Positions 1 through 9,322 of a stretch of DNA of 64,000 nt are shown here, in pieces. Under the pieces are notes generated by a model. It made no database searches and had not been told where the DNA came from. It was given only the letters and a program-made list of their open reading frames with translations. Source of the stretch: Martinezella multihospitum (GTDB taxonomy: Bacteria > Pseudomonadota > Alphaproteobacteria > Rhizobiales > Rhizobiaceae); contig NZ_FMAG01000002.1 of the NCBI RefSeq assembly GCF_900094585.1, forward strand, positions 202,007 through 266,006, read 5' to 3'. How positions within the stretch are numbered: the first letter of the stretch is position 1; each line of letters starts with the position of its first letter. The position numbers and the translations under genes were made by a program.

Positions 1-46
1 AGAAGTCGCGAAAATGTCTGCCTGGTGCGGCAGGCGGTTATTCGGC

Positions 47-76
47 TTGACATTTGGATAACGTCGAGGAGAAGAT
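47..76 (+). promoter_or_regulatory. Candidate sigma-70 promoter of chrBA
   Basis: A consensus -35 hexamer TTGACA lies at 47-52. A weak -10 (GAAGAT, 71-76) follows after an 18-base spacer. A GGGGT/ACCCC inverted repeat at 84-100 lies just downstream and could be an operator or leader hairpin. The chrB start is at 157, so the transcript would have a leader of about 70 bases. The -35 match is seen directly; the promoter function is inferred. Confidence 0.35.
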
Positions 77-156
77 TGCCCATGGGGTTGCGATCACCCC
101 ACGAGGCTACGGCTGAAGAATCGCGTCCTTGAACCCGAGCCAACGGAGGACGCGCC

Positions 157-969
157 GTGCCGTCATTTCTGGAAATCACACCCGACAAACTGAATCGTAT
201 TATCGGCACGCCCAGCTTGCCGACGATTATCGATGCCCGCACTGACGAGGATTTCGCTGCGGATCCTCGCCTTATCCCCGGTTCGATCCGCCGTGATTAT
301 CGAACGGTAACCGACTGGGCGAACGAACTGACTGGGCCAGCCATCATTCTCTGCCAGAAGGGACAGAAACTCGGTCACGGAGTTGCTGCCCATCTGCGCG
401 TCGTTGGAAAGGAGGCGGAGGTTCTCGAAGGCGGTTTCGAAGCATGGCGAAGCGCGAAGTACATGCTGGTCGCCGATGAAAAGCTGCCTCCCCGCGATGC
501 CAAGGGGCGGACCGTATGGGTAACAAGGGCACGGCCAAAGATCGATCGCATCGCTTGTCCATGGCTGATCCGGCGCTTCATCGATCCGTCAGCGATCTTC
601 CTGTTCGTTCCGGCAACCGAAGTTGCGGCTGTTGCCGATCGCTTCAAGGCAACACCATTCGATATCGAAGACGTCTTCTGGAGCCATCGCGGCGAGCTGT
701 GCACCTTCGATGTCATGATTGAGGAATTCGGTCTCCGCACCGAACCTCTCCTTCATCTTGCAACCATCGTTCGGGGCGCCGATACCGCCCGGCCCGACCT
801 GGCACCTGAAGTCGCCGGGCTGCTCGCGGCGTCGCTCGGGCTTTCGCGGATGTTCAACGACGACCTGGAGCAACTGGAAGCCGGCATGACGCTCTATGAT
901 GCCTTCTATCGCTGGTGTCGTGATGCGACGGAAGAGACGCATAACTGGCCAAACCCGCGGAAGGTATGA
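157..969 (+). CDS. chrB: Chromate resistance protein ChrB with N-terminal rhodanese-like domain
   Basis: A 270-residue protein with two parts. Residues 1 to about 105 resemble a rhodanese domain: an IDARTDEDF-type start and an active-site-like loop ILCQKGQKLGHG containing the single candidate catalytic cysteine. Residues from about 117 onward match the ChrB C-terminal domain (VWVTRARPKIDRIACPWLIRRFIDP...). ChrB proteins sense or assist chromate resistance in the cytoplasm, and many act as regulators of chr operons. The GTG start at 157 is chosen because GGAGG sits at 146-150. The next gene, chrA, begins 6 bases after the stop, so the two are an operon. The rhodanese fusion may link sulfur chemistry to chromate or sulfate handling, which is inference. 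Family assignment is strong; the precise biochemical role is not. Confidence 0.88.
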   Translation: MPSFLEITPDKLNRIIGTPSLPTIIDARTDEDFAADPRLIPGSIRRDYRTVTDWANELTGPAIILCQKGQKLGHGVAAHLRVVGKEAEVLEGGFEAWRSAKYMLVADEKLPPRDAKGRTVWVTRARPKIDRIACPWLIRRFIDPSAIFLFVPATEVAAVADRFKATPFDIEDVFWSHRGELCTFDVMIEEFGLRTEPLLHLATIVRGADTARPDLAPEVAGLLAASLGLSRMFNDDLEQLEAGMTLYDAFYRWCRDATEETHNWPNPRKV

Positions 970-975
970 AAGGCT

Positions 976-2379
976 ATGACTGACCTCGTAAAGAACGCTG
1001 CCGCGCGAACAAGCCCGGCCGATCAGGACATCGTCCCCCTCCGTGAGGCCCTCAAGGTCTGGACCCGTGTTGCCGCTTTAAGCTTCGGCGGACCGGCTGG
1101 GCAGATCGCCGTCATGCACCGCATCGTCGTCGATGAAAAGAAATGGGTGGGAGAACACAGGTTTCTTCATGCTCTGAACTACTGCATGTTGCTGCCGGGT
1201 CCCGAAGCGCATCAGCTTGCCATCTATATCGGCTGGCTGCTGAACAGGACCCTGGGCGGCATGATCGCGGGCATTCTATTCGTCCTGCCGGGCTTCCTGG
1301 CAATTCTCGTGCTCAGTTACGTTTACGTCCTGTTCGGGAATCTGACCTTTATCGAAGGGATGTTCTTCGGGCTCAAATGCGCCGTGCTGGCGGTCGTCGT
1401 CCAGGCGGTCTTTCGCATCGGGGGGCGAGCCCTCAAGAGCAGGACTATGGTTGCTTTGGCCTCCGCCGCCTTCGTGGCGATCTTCTTCCTGCATGTTCCG
1501 TTCCCCATTATCATCATTGGAGCGGGGCTTATCGGCTACTTGGCCTCTCAGGCAGGGGTTGCGGCCTTCAAAATGGGGGGAGGGCACAAATCCGGCTCCG
1601 GGACAATTCTGGAAGACAAGGACTCCGTTCTTGGCGAGGAGATCCCGTTGCACGCTCGACCAAATCTCGCCTGGTCTCTGAAGACCTCGGGTGCGCTGGC
1701 GGCCGCGTGGCTCATTCCGGTTGCGATCCTCGTGATTACGCTCGGTACCGACAACGTCTTTTCCAAAATCGCGATATTCTTCAGCGAGATGGCAATCGTG
1801 ACCTTTGGGGGTGCGTACGCCGTGCTGGCATATGTCGCGCAGGAGGCCGTGCAGCAATTGGGCTGGCTGCGGCCGGGCGAGATGCTGGACGGTTTAGGGA
1901 TGGCGGAAACGACCCCTGGACCGTTGATCATGGTAACACAGTTCGTTGGGTTCCTGGCAGGCTATCGTAATCCCGGCACCCTCAGTCCTCTTGCGGCAGC
2001 AACCCTTGCCGCCGTGCTGACAACATGGGTCACCTTCCTGCCGAGCTTCCTTTGGATTTTCGCAGGCGCGCCATTCATCGAGAAGATGCGCGGAAATGTC
2101 GCCCTGACCGGAGCCATGTCGGCAATAACGGCGGCGGTCGTGGGGGTCATCCTGAACCTTGCGATCTGGTTCGGGCTCCATGTGCTGTTCCGTGAGACCA
2201 CGAATTTCACCTATGGTTCTTGGAGGATGGACGTGCCTGTCCTGACCTCGCTTTCATTGCCCTCGCTCATACTGACCCTATTGGCCGCGATGGCCGTCTT
2301 TCGCCTGAAGATGTCGGTGATAACGACCTTGTTGACATCTGCCGCTTTGGGGGTCGGCTGGACCGTCCTTGGTTCCTGA
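976..2379 (+). CDS. chrA: Chromate efflux transporter ChrA (CHR family)
   Basis: A 467-residue, strongly hydrophobic inner-membrane protein. It has the duplicated CHR-family layout: an N-terminal half beginning around residue 25 (LKVWTRVAALSFGGPAGQIAVM) and a homologous C-terminal half (AIFFSEMAIVTFGGAYAVLAYV). Each half carries the FGG motif followed by a P-G-P or PGPE-type turn (LLPGPEAHQL, ETTPGPLIMV). CHR proteins export chromate using the proton-motive force. The length is typical for long-chain CHR transporters. It follows chrB by 6 bases and probably shares its promoter. No regulator other than ChrB is visible nearby. Confidence 0.93.
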   Translation: MTDLVKNAAARTSPADQDIVPLREALKVWTRVAALSFGGPAGQIAVMHRIVVDEKKWVGEHRFLHALNYCMLLPGPEAHQLAIYIGWLLNRTLGGMIAGILFVLPGFLAILVLSYVYVLFGNLTFIEGMFFGLKCAVLAVVVQAVFRIGGRALKSRTMVALASAAFVAIFFLHVPFPIIIIGAGLIGYLASQAGVAAFKMGGGHKSGSGTILEDKDSVLGEEIPLHARPNLAWSLKTSGALAAAWLIPVAILVITLGTDNVFSKIAIFFSEMAIVTFGGAYAVLAYVAQEAVQQLGWLRPGEMLDGLGMAETTPGPLIMVTQFVGFLAGYRNPGTLSPLAAATLAAVLTTWVTFLPSFLWIFAGAPFIEKMRGNVALTGAMSAITAAVVGVILNLAIWFGLHVLFRETTNFTYGSWRMDVPVLTSLSLPSLILTLLAAMAVFRLKMSVITTLLTSAALGVGWTVLGS

Positions 2380-2399
2380 CCGAAGAGGCATTCGCTCCC

Positions 2400-3296
2400 T
2401 CATCTGCGAGACGTCAGCCAAACGCCCACCAGCGTCACCGCCAGCCCCGCGAACATCGCCGTCGTCAGCGGTTCGGAAAACAAGGCCCAGGCCCATAGCA
2501 TGGTTACGGGCGGGCTGAGATAGATGGCCGCGCTGACCTGCGCCACCGGGAAGAGGCGCAGGCTGGTATAATAGACCGAATAGGCCGTGAAGGTCGCGAT
2601 CAGCACCAGCCATATCATGCCGATCGCGAAACCGCGGGTCAGCGGCGGCGCAAGATCGCCCTGCATCATCGCGCAGATGCCGAAAAGCACCGAGGCCATC
2701 AGCGTGTGGATGCAGAGGCTCTGGTGAACGGGCATGTGCCAGCTGCGTCGCCGTTTGTGCAGGACCGATGCGAAGGCAAAGACGAGCATCGAGCCGACGG
2801 TCAGTCCATAGGCCCACATGGGAGCCGAGCCGAAGCTGAGGCTGTCGACCGACACGATCAGTACACCTGCGACCGCGATGGCCGTCCCCAGCCATTGGCG
2901 CCGGCTTAGCCGCTCTCCCAGCACGGGTTGTGACAGAGCCGCAATCGCGAGCGGCAGCAGATCCGAAATCAGCGCCACCAGCCCCGTCGGTACCCTTTGT
3001 TCGATCGCGAGCGCAAAGCCGCCGAGATAGAGGAAGACCGACATCACGCCGAACAGCATCTGTTCGGCGATCGTGCGCATCCGCATCCGCGGACCGATCG
3101 CGAGGGCAAACGGCAGCAGGATCAAACCGGACAGAAGCGTGCGCCAGAACAGGACCAGCATGACGCTGGCCTCCTGGCTGGCATAGCGGATGCCGATAAA
3201 GCCGGAGCTCCAGCTGACGATCAGCAACGCCGCCATTAATGGCCAAAGGAAGCGGCGTTCGTTCGGCGCGGTCCGGGATAGGCTCTGGTCTGTCAT
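2400..3296 (-). CDS. DMT superfamily (EamA) transporter
   Basis: A 298-residue membrane protein with about ten predicted hydrophobic segments in the two-repeat EamA arrangement. The first repeat starts around WPLMAALLIVSWSSGFIGIRYA, which is the typical EamA opening. Such proteins export amino acids, nucleosides or other metabolites across the inner membrane; the substrate cannot be told from sequence. I place the start at 3296 (MTDQSLSRT) because a GAGAG-like ribosome site lies a few bases upstream; an open frame continues to 3374 but its residues do not look like part of a DMT protein. The gene is divergent from a LysR regulator at 3471, which probably controls it. Confidence 0.85.
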   Translation of the reverse strand: MTDQSLSRTAPNERRFLWPLMAALLIVSWSSGFIGIRYASQEASVMLVLFWRTLLSGLILLPFALAIGPRMRMRTIAEQMLFGVMSVFLYLGGFALAIEQRVPTGLVALISDLLPLAIAALSQPVLGERLSRRQWLGTAIAVAGVLIVSVDSLSFGSAPMWAYGLTVGSMLVFAFASVLHKRRRSWHMPVHQSLCIHTLMASVLFGICAMMQGDLAPPLTRGFAIGMIWLVLIATFTAYSVYYTSLRLFPVAQVSAAIYLSPPVTMLWAWALFSEPLTTAMFAGLAVTLVGVWLTSRR

Positions 3297-3470
3297 CAGG
3301 CTCTCGATTGAATGGCTTTCACGGGCAGCCATAGGCGAGAGCCGGATAGATAGCACATGACAAATATCGATCATGACATGACATTTGAGTTTTTTAGCTC
3401 ATGAATATTTGCCTAATGCTGCCGGAATATGCATTCTCCCTGAAGAATTGTTATCTGAAGCGAGTTTGCC

Positions 3471-4361
3471 ATGACCGAACTGACAAGCCGTCGCTTGGAA
3501 ATCGACGCTCTGCGCGCCTTGTGGGCAATCCGCCATCACGGCGGTATAACCCGCGCTGCCGAGGCGTTGGGCCTGTCGCAATCCGCCGTCAGCCACAAGA
3601 TCAAGCGGCTGGAGACGAGCCTCGATTGTGACCTCTTGAGCCGCAAGCCCGGAGCGTCGATGTTCACCACAGCCGGCGAGGACCTGCTTGACTATGCCGG
3701 GCGCATCCTCGGCCTGCATGACGAGGCGCTGCTGAACCTCTCGAAGACATCGCTTGCCGGCCGCGTTGCCCTCGGCCTTACCGAGGATACGACCTGTACC
3801 GACCTTGCCCGCATCTTGGGGCGTTTCCGTCGCCTGCATCCGAATGTCTCCGTGCGCACCAAGGTCCGCATGAGCCTCATCCTTCGTGGAATGCTGGAGC
3901 GAGGGGAGCTTGACGCCGCGATCGTGCAGGTTTTCGCCCATGAGGTCCGCCCGACCGATGTCGTTCTCTTTCGCGAGCAGCTGCATTGGGTCAAGCATCC
4001 GGACCTGGCTCTGCCGCCGGACGGCCCGATCCCTTTCCTCTCGTTCGATGACGAATGCTTCTATCGCCGATGGGCGCTCGATATCGGGCAGGATGGCGGC
4101 GCGGTTCTGGAAACCGTCTTCGAATGCGCGAGTGCTGCGGGCATCATCGCGGCCGTGACCTCGGGCCTGGGCGTGGCGTTGCTGAACGGCCGCCATTTGC
4201 AGCCGGATATGGAGATCCTCACTCACGGCTTGCCGATGCCACCCGATTTGGCCTATGTGGTGCGCCGTGGACGCAAGGTCAGAAATCCCGCGCTCGATAC
4301 TCTGGTCGCCGAGATCGAAAGCGAAATCAGCCGTTACGGAGGCCTGGCTCTGGCGAGTTGA
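3471..4361 (+). CDS. LysR-family transcriptional regulator
   Basis: A 296-residue protein with a LysR winged helix-turn-helix at residues about 9-68 (LRALWAIRHHGGITRAAEALGLSQSAVSHKIKRLE) and a type 2 periplasmic-binding-like effector domain from about residue 95. The length is normal. It is transcribed away from the DMT transporter gene at 2400-3296, a layout typical of a regulator and its target. The inducer is unknown. Confidence 0.9.
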   Translation: MTELTSRRLEIDALRALWAIRHHGGITRAAEALGLSQSAVSHKIKRLETSLDCDLLSRKPGASMFTTAGEDLLDYAGRILGLHDEALLNLSKTSLAGRVALGLTEDTTCTDLARILGRFRRLHPNVSVRTKVRMSLILRGMLERGELDAAIVQVFAHEVRPTDVVLFREQLHWVKHPDLALPPDGPIPFLSFDDECFYRRWALDIGQDGGAVLETVFECASAAGIIAAVTSGLGVALLNGRHLQPDMEILTHGLPMPPDLAYVVRRGRKVRNPALDTLVAEIESEISRYGGLALAS

Positions 4362-4524
4362 GCCGGTAGGGCCATTGACGATCCGACAATCGATGCCTCC
4401 ATCCGGTCAGCATCCCTCGAATACTCGCTGATGTTCTGTGGCAAGCTGTTCCCGAGATTTGCAGGCCTTGCGCGACTGAGGCAGAATGCCGTTCTCTTAG
4501 GCAGCGAAATGGAGTGGCGCGCTT

Positions 4525-4923
4525 ATGCTGATTGGCTCATGTCATTGCGGCAAATCAGGCTGGACACTCGAAGGCGATCCAGGCTCGGTCACGGCCTGCA
4601 ATTGCACGCTCTGCCGGCGTTACGGTGCGTTGTGGGCCTATGACTACGAAGGGGAACGGGTCTCCGTGACCGGGTCGACGGCTTCCTATGCCCGCGCGGA
4701 AAAGCAACCGTCCCTCGAAATATTGTTCTGCCCATCCTGCGCCAACGTATTGAGCTGGCGCGGCCTGCGGCTTCAGAAGGATGGCCGCCGGCGCATGGCC
4801 GTCAACCTGCGGCTGGCGCCGCCGGATCTCGTCGCCGACCTGCCGATCGATCATTTCGATGGCCTCGACACGTTCGAAGATCTTCCTTCCGATGGGCGTT
4901 GCGTGCGCGATCTCTGGTTTTGA
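4525..4923 (+). CDS. GFA/CENP-V family zinc-binding protein
   Basis: A 132-residue protein with the GFA (glutathione-dependent formaldehyde-activating enzyme-like, CENP-V) zinc fold. Ligand cysteines are visible at C6/C8 (CHC), C25/C27/C30 (CNCTLC) and C69/C72 (CPSC), the normal spacing of this family. Most members have no proven reaction; a glutathione-binding role is known only for a few. The ATG at 4525 has GGAG about 10 bases upstream. It converges with the histidine kinase gene that ends at 4942. Confidence 0.87.
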   Translation: MLIGSCHCGKSGWTLEGDPGSVTACNCTLCRRYGALWAYDYEGERVSVTGSTASYARAEKQPSLEILFCPSCANVLSWRGLRLQKDGRRRMAVNLRLAPPDLVADLPIDHFDGLDTFEDLPSDGRCVRDLWF

Positions 4924-4941
4924 CGACGAACCGAGATTGTT

Positions 4942-7900
4942 TCAGTTCGCCAGCACCCTCGGCGAGGGGAAGGTGATCTCGACCAGCGTGCCCTCGTTCG
5001 GAGCCGAGTTGATCGAGAAGGTCGCCCGGTTGGCGTCGACCATCGCCTTGGTCAGCGGCAGGCCTAGGCCGGTGCCGTCGCCGCGCTTGCGGGAGTTGGT
5101 AGACACCTGCCGGAAGGGCTTCATCGCCTGTTCCAGCTCCGAGCGCGTCATGCCGACGCCGGTATCCCGGATGCGCATTACGACGCTGCCATTGCCCTCA
5201 TAGGCCGTCGATACGACGATCTGACCGCCCGATGGCGTAAAGCGGATGGCGTTGGAGAGGATATTGAGCGCGATCTGCTTGATCGAGCGCAGGTCGGCGA
5301 CGACATTCGGCACGGCCTGAGACAGCGCCGTGCGGATGATGACGCGCTGGCTATTGGCCTGCGGCTGCACCAGCGACACGGCTTCGGTGATCGCTTCATT
5401 CAGGCCGACGGAGGCGAAATCCAGGTCCATCTCGCCGGCTTCGATCTTCGAAATGTCGAGGAGATCGTTGACGATATCGAGCACGTGGCGGCCGGAGCGG
5501 CCGATATCGGTGGCATATTCGACATAGCGCGAATGGCCGATCGGCCCGAAGCGCTCGCCGGCCATCATGTCGGAAAAGCCGATGATGGCGTTGAGCGGCG
5601 TGCGGATTTCGTGGCTGACGCGGGCCAGGAAGTCCGTCTTGTGCGCATTGGCGGTTTCGGCGGCGCGCTTGGCGTTGCGCAGCTCCTCTTCCGTGCGCTT
5701 CCATTGCGTGATGTCGCGGATGACGGCGCAATAACCGTTCGAGGAGTTCAGCCGACCCATGGTCATGAACAGCGGCACGAAACCGCCGGAAGCCTCGCGC
5801 CCGATCACTTCGCGGCCGTCATTGAGCACGCTCGCGACGCCATGGCCTGAAAGGCCGCCGAGATAATCGAGCACTGCCTTCTGGCTCTCATGCGCAAACA
5901 GCATGACGAAGGGTTTGCCGCGCGTTTCCTGGTCGTCATAGTTGAAGAGGGCGCTTGCCGAGCGGTTCATCGAGCGGATCTCGCCGTCCTGGCCGATGAT
6001 GATGACGCCATCCGTCGCCGTTTCCAGCGTCGAGCGCAGTTCCTCGATCTCGACCTGCAGCTTCGCGACCTTTTCGAGGATGCGCTCGGGGCGGGCTTCT
6101 TCAGGAATTGGCTGCGCCACCGGTGCGGGCGGCTCGCTTCTTTCCACCGGCATCAGCGCCAGCATCAAGGCCGTACCGTCGTCTTCCCAGCGGATCGACT
6201 GCAGGCGGGCCGTCACCGGCACCAACGCATCGTCGGCGCGCACGACCATCATCGTGCCGGGCTGTTCGGTCTTGCCTTCGAGATCGTTGCGTTGCAGCAG
6301 TGCGTCCAAGCCGCCGACCTGTTCGAGCTCGTCGAGGCTGTCATAGCCGGTCAGCCGCAGGAATTCCGGATTGCCGTGGATCAGGCGATCGCCGGCGTGG
6401 ACGAGAATCGCGAGCGGCAGCTGGTCGACGATGTCCGGCGACAGGCCCGTGCGCATCTTCACGCGCGGCGGAATGGCGCTGCTCAGCACATCCAGCGGGT
6501 CGAAATCCTCCTCCGGCTCGGCCGATGCCGGCGCCGCTTCGGCAGCAGCCACGTCATCCGCTATCGGGCCGTTATCATCTGTAGCCTCGACGAATTTCAC
6601 GTCCGGCGTTGCTACATTCTCTTCCGCAATTGCCGCTGCCGGCGGCTGGTCATCGGTATGGCCGTGTCCATCCGTCGTTTCGGGTGCCTCGGAGAGGATT
6701 TCGTCGGCCGCATTCGGCTGCGGAGGAGCATCCGCACCCTCCTCATGCTCATGCTGCCCGTCGTGAGGCTGCTCCGCCGGCGATTCCGTGCGCTTGCCGA
6801 AGGGTTCGAGCTGTCGGGCGATTTCGCGGAAGGCTGCCTGTTCGCTCAGCGAAAGGGCAGTCTGTGTCAATGTCCGACGCTCGTGCAGACGAACGACCTT
6901 GTCCGACTCGCGACGGTTCGGCGTCTCGGAAATCCTTAGTGCCGGCGGTTCGTAGTGCGAGACCGGGGCGGTCTCTGCGCTATCCTGAGCGGAGCTTTCA
7001 ATCTCTTCTGTCGCTGGGGATGGTTCAGCTTCGGTAGCTGGCGATTGCTCGTTGGATATAACTTCTGCTTCGGGGGGTGACTCGGCGACGGACGCGGTAT
7101 CTTCAGCTGCCTGAGTGCCGAGCGCCATGCCGCGCTTCATCGGGTCTTCGATCGCGTCCGCCAGGCGGACGACGCCGAAGCCCCGGAAGCCGTCGAATTC
7201 GCGGCTGCGGGTATAGGTCGGCAAAGCGGCTAGATCGACCGGCACCGTCAGGCTCGTACCCTCCACCGGCCAGTAGATCGTGCGGCCGGACCATGTGTCG
7301 CGCCGCGCCAATAGTTCCGCGATCTTGCCGTCCGGATCGAGATTGAAGCGGCGGGCGACATCGGCAAAGGCCGTGCCGGCAATCTGGGCGGAATGCGGTC
7401 CCACAGCATCGGCAAATTCGCGGGAAACCTCGCTGAAATGGCCGGCCGCATCGATCTTCCAGACGAAGCGGGTGGCGCGCCCGTTGCGTTTGAAGCTGAA
7501 ACCTTCCGCAGGTGCATTTTCAATATCGCTGTGGATTTCCGGATTGGTGCGAGTTTCCGGCGGACGCGGCTCCGCTGCCATCGTCGTCTCTAAGGCGGCG
7601 TCATCTTCGCTATCTGGCACGGTTTCCGGCTGATGCTCATCGGCGTGAGCTTCGGTCTCGGCAACTGCGCCGGGCGTGCTATCCGCATCGGCACTCGTTT
7701 CCGTTCCGGCTTCGCTTGAGTTTCCGGTCGCCGGGGCCACCTGCTGTTGCTCGTCCTCGCGATATTCCGGCGTCTCGTCCAGCTCCTCAATGCCCGCCAC
7801 CGCATCGATGACGTCGCCGAAGGGGGCGGCCGGAGCGGGCTTCGGCTCCTCATCCGACGCTGCTGCCTCGAGCTCCTTGCGCGTTTCCTCCGCCTGCGGC

Positions 7901-8622
7901 TCGATGGTGGCGGGGCGAGCCTGGTTGGCAAGGCTTCCTGTCGGGTCGAGATGGCCAAGCACGGTTTCCACGACGAACAGCAGGTGCAGGGCCGGAATTT
8001 CAGAAAGCTTGCCGATGGCGGCAGGCAGATAGCCATGTCCGGTCGGGATCGGCCGCTTGATCAGCCGGTCAGGCTGTGCGCCGGCCATGGTCGTCAGCAT
8101 CCGTGCGGTCTGCGGCGTTATGCCGAGCGTCCTGAAGCCGGCAGAGGCGGTAACGATTTCGCCGTCGCGGCCGATGACGGCAATGTGGGTATCAGGATCG
8201 TCGAACCCGTCGATCATGCGCTTGGCGCATTCGGCCGATGAAAGCGGCTTCGAAGAGACCGGAGAGGAAAACAGCACCGCCTCTTCGCCGGCCTGAATGC
8301 GGATCAGCTCGACGGCCGCATTGACGACAGCCCGCTGGAAGCCAGAGGCCATGCGGATCAGGAATGTGCGCTGATCGCCGATAGCACCAAGCCCGCGCGC
8401 CGTCGCCTCGATCTGGCGGAACGAGACGTCGCCGGGCTTCGGTCCCTGTTCGACGAAATCGTAGATAACGTCATAGCCGAAGAGGTTGGCGCCGGCCCCG
8501 TTGGCCCATAGCACGCGATCCATGCCGGTCGAGAACATGACCATGGCTTCACCGCGCGCGAAGCGTTCCCGAACGCGCGGATGCACGGCAATGTCAATGA
8601 ACGGATATTGAATTGCGGGCAT
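4942..8622 (-). CDS. cbrA: PAS-domain sensor histidine kinase, PdhS/CbrA family
   Basis: A 1226-residue hybridless sensor kinase. Residues about 1-225 form a PAS-like N-terminal region. A long low-complexity acidic, Ala/Glu/Pro-rich stretch follows (about 225-370 and 500-720). Two PAS domains lie near 735-840 and 860-985. The HisKA box has the phospho-acceptor H1004 (SHEIRTPLNAI), and the HATPase domain (about 1105-1223) carries the N, G1 and G2 boxes. The signatures GHSRYVEYATDI and KPFRQVST...GTGLGLPLTKAM are those of the DivJ/PleC/PdhS kinases that act on DivK. In Sinorhizobium meliloti cbrA lies next to the phasin gene phaP1, as I recall it, and the same neighbourhood is seen here. No transmembrane segments are evident, so it is probably cytoplasmic. 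Family is certain; the cbrA orthology rests on synteny and memory. Confidence 0.82.
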   Translation of the reverse strand: MPAIQYPFIDIAVHPRVRERFARGEAMVMFSTGMDRVLWANGAGANLFGYDVIYDFVEQGPKPGDVSFRQIEATARGLGAIGDQRTFLIRMASGFQRAVVNAAVELIRIQAGEEAVLFSSPVSSKPLSSAECAKRMIDGFDDPDTHIAVIGRDGEIVTASAGFRTLGITPQTARMLTTMAGAQPDRLIKRPIPTGHGYLPAAIGKLSEIPALHLLFVVETVLGHLDPTGSLANQARPATIEPQAEETRKELEAAASDEEPKPAPAAPFGDVIDAVAGIEELDETPEYREDEQQQVAPATGNSSEAGTETSADADSTPGAVAETEAHADEHQPETVPDSEDDAALETTMAAEPRPPETRTNPEIHSDIENAPAEGFSFKRNGRATRFVWKIDAAGHFSEVSREFADAVGPHSAQIAGTAFADVARRFNLDPDGKIAELLARRDTWSGRTIYWPVEGTSLTVPVDLAALPTYTRSREFDGFRGFGVVRLADAIEDPMKRGMALGTQAAEDTASVAESPPEAEVISNEQSPATEAEPSPATEEIESSAQDSAETAPVSHYEPPALRISETPNRRESDKVVRLHERRTLTQTALSLSEQAAFREIARQLEPFGKRTESPAEQPHDGQHEHEEGADAPPQPNAADEILSEAPETTDGHGHTDDQPPAAAIAEENVATPDVKFVEATDDNGPIADDVAAAEAAPASAEPEEDFDPLDVLSSAIPPRVKMRTGLSPDIVDQLPLAILVHAGDRLIHGNPEFLRLTGYDSLDELEQVGGLDALLQRNDLEGKTEQPGTMMVVRADDALVPVTARLQSIRWEDDGTALMLALMPVERSEPPAPVAQPIPEEARPERILEKVAKLQVEIEELRSTLETATDGVIIIGQDGEIRSMNRSASALFNYDDQETRGKPFVMLFAHESQKAVLDYLGGLSGHGVASVLNDGREVIGREASGGFVPLFMTMGRLNSSNGYCAVIRDITQWKRTEEELRNAKRAAETANAHKTDFLARVSHEIRTPLNAIIGFSDMMAGERFGPIGHSRYVEYATDIGRSGRHVLDIVNDLLDISKIEAGEMDLDFASVGLNEAITEAVSLVQPQANSQRVIIRTALSQAVPNVVADLRSIKQIALNILSNAIRFTPSGGQIVVSTAYEGNGSVVMRIRDTGVGMTRSELEQAMKPFRQVSTNSRKRGDGTGLGLPLTKAMVDANRATFSINSAPNEGTLVEITFPSPRVLAN

Positions 8623-8738
8623 TTTCCAACCTGTTTTGCGGGCGTGATCGCCTCTCGTGATTTAACGGTTTATTAATAACGGCGCCCCGCTTTTCGGTCC
8701 AGCGAACGGCCCATTTTTCGGCCGGAAAGGTTAACGCC

Positions 8739-8771
8739 TTGTGCGGCGCACAAATATGTTGCACTGCACAA
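8739..8771 (+). promoter_or_regulatory. TGC-rich palindromic sites upstream of phaP (candidate PhaR operator)
   Basis: Two motifs sit close together: a perfect inverted repeat TTGTGC-GGC-GCACAA (8739-8753) and TTGCACTGCACAA (8759-8771). An AT-rich -10-like stretch (TTTTATATTATATA) follows at about 8774-8787. PhaR/AniA repressors of polyhydroxybutyrate metabolism in alphaproteobacteria bind TGC-rich sites near phasin genes, so this is a reasonable operator. The regulator assignment is inference. Confidence 0.4.
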
Positions 8772-8844
8772 TATTTTATATTATATACCCCTCACACAGG
8801 TTCACGACGGGCGCCTCAGGGAGGGCCCTTTTAGGAGCGTAATC

Positions 8845-9291
8845 ATGGCTACTGTAAAGAAAGACGACGTTTTTTCAACGGCTGCATTCGATCCGTCCAA
8901 GTTCTCCGAATCCTTCCGCGACTTCGCGGAAAAGGGTGCTGCCCAGTCCAAGGAAGCCTTTGCCAAGCTGAAGGCTGCCACCGAAGAAGCTGGCAAGACG
9001 GTTGAAGCAACCGTGCAGACCGCACAGGCTGGCTCCGTCGAAATCGGCCTCAAGGCGATCGACGTTCTGCGCACCAATGCCGAAAGCTCGCTGGCTCACA
9101 TGGAAGCCCTGCTTCGCGTCAAGTCCGTTGCAGAACTCTTCGAACTTCAGACCGCTTTCATCCGCAAGCAGGCCGAAGTCACTGTCGAGCAGGCCAAGTC
9201 CATTCAGGACACCACCAAGAAGGTTGCTGAAAAGCTGGCAAAGCCCGCCAAGGACGCCGCTGAAAAGGCAATGGCCTCCTTCAAGGCCTAA
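8845..9291 (+). CDS. phaP: Phasin (polyhydroxyalkanoate granule-associated protein)
   Basis: A 148-residue, Ala/Lys/Glu-rich protein that should be almost wholly alpha-helical. It matches the phasin_2 family: an N-terminal KFSESFRDFAEKGAAQSKEA segment, then long amphipathic helices, and a Lys/Ala-rich tail (AKPAKDAAEKAMASFKA). Phasins coat PHB granules and limit their size. A strong ribosome site (AGGAG, 8833-8837) precedes ATG 8845, and a clear terminator follows. The gene is divergent from cbrA. Confidence 0.93.
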   Translation: MATVKKDDVFSTAAFDPSKFSESFRDFAEKGAAQSKEAFAKLKAATEEAGKTVEATVQTAQAGSVEIGLKAIDVLRTNAESSLAHMEALLRVKSVAELFELQTAFIRKQAEVTVEQAKSIQDTTKKVAEKLAKPAKDAAEKAMASFKA

Positions 9292-9322
9292 TCACTTCCG
9301 ATAAGCCTCCCAAGGCACGAAT

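Noticed and set aside
51..116. Short open stretch ending in a stop before chrB (NVEEKIAHGVAITPRGYG) that looked like the end of an upstream gene
   Set aside because: A stop codon at 48-50 closes the frame after only 21 codons, so no upstream gene can be supported.
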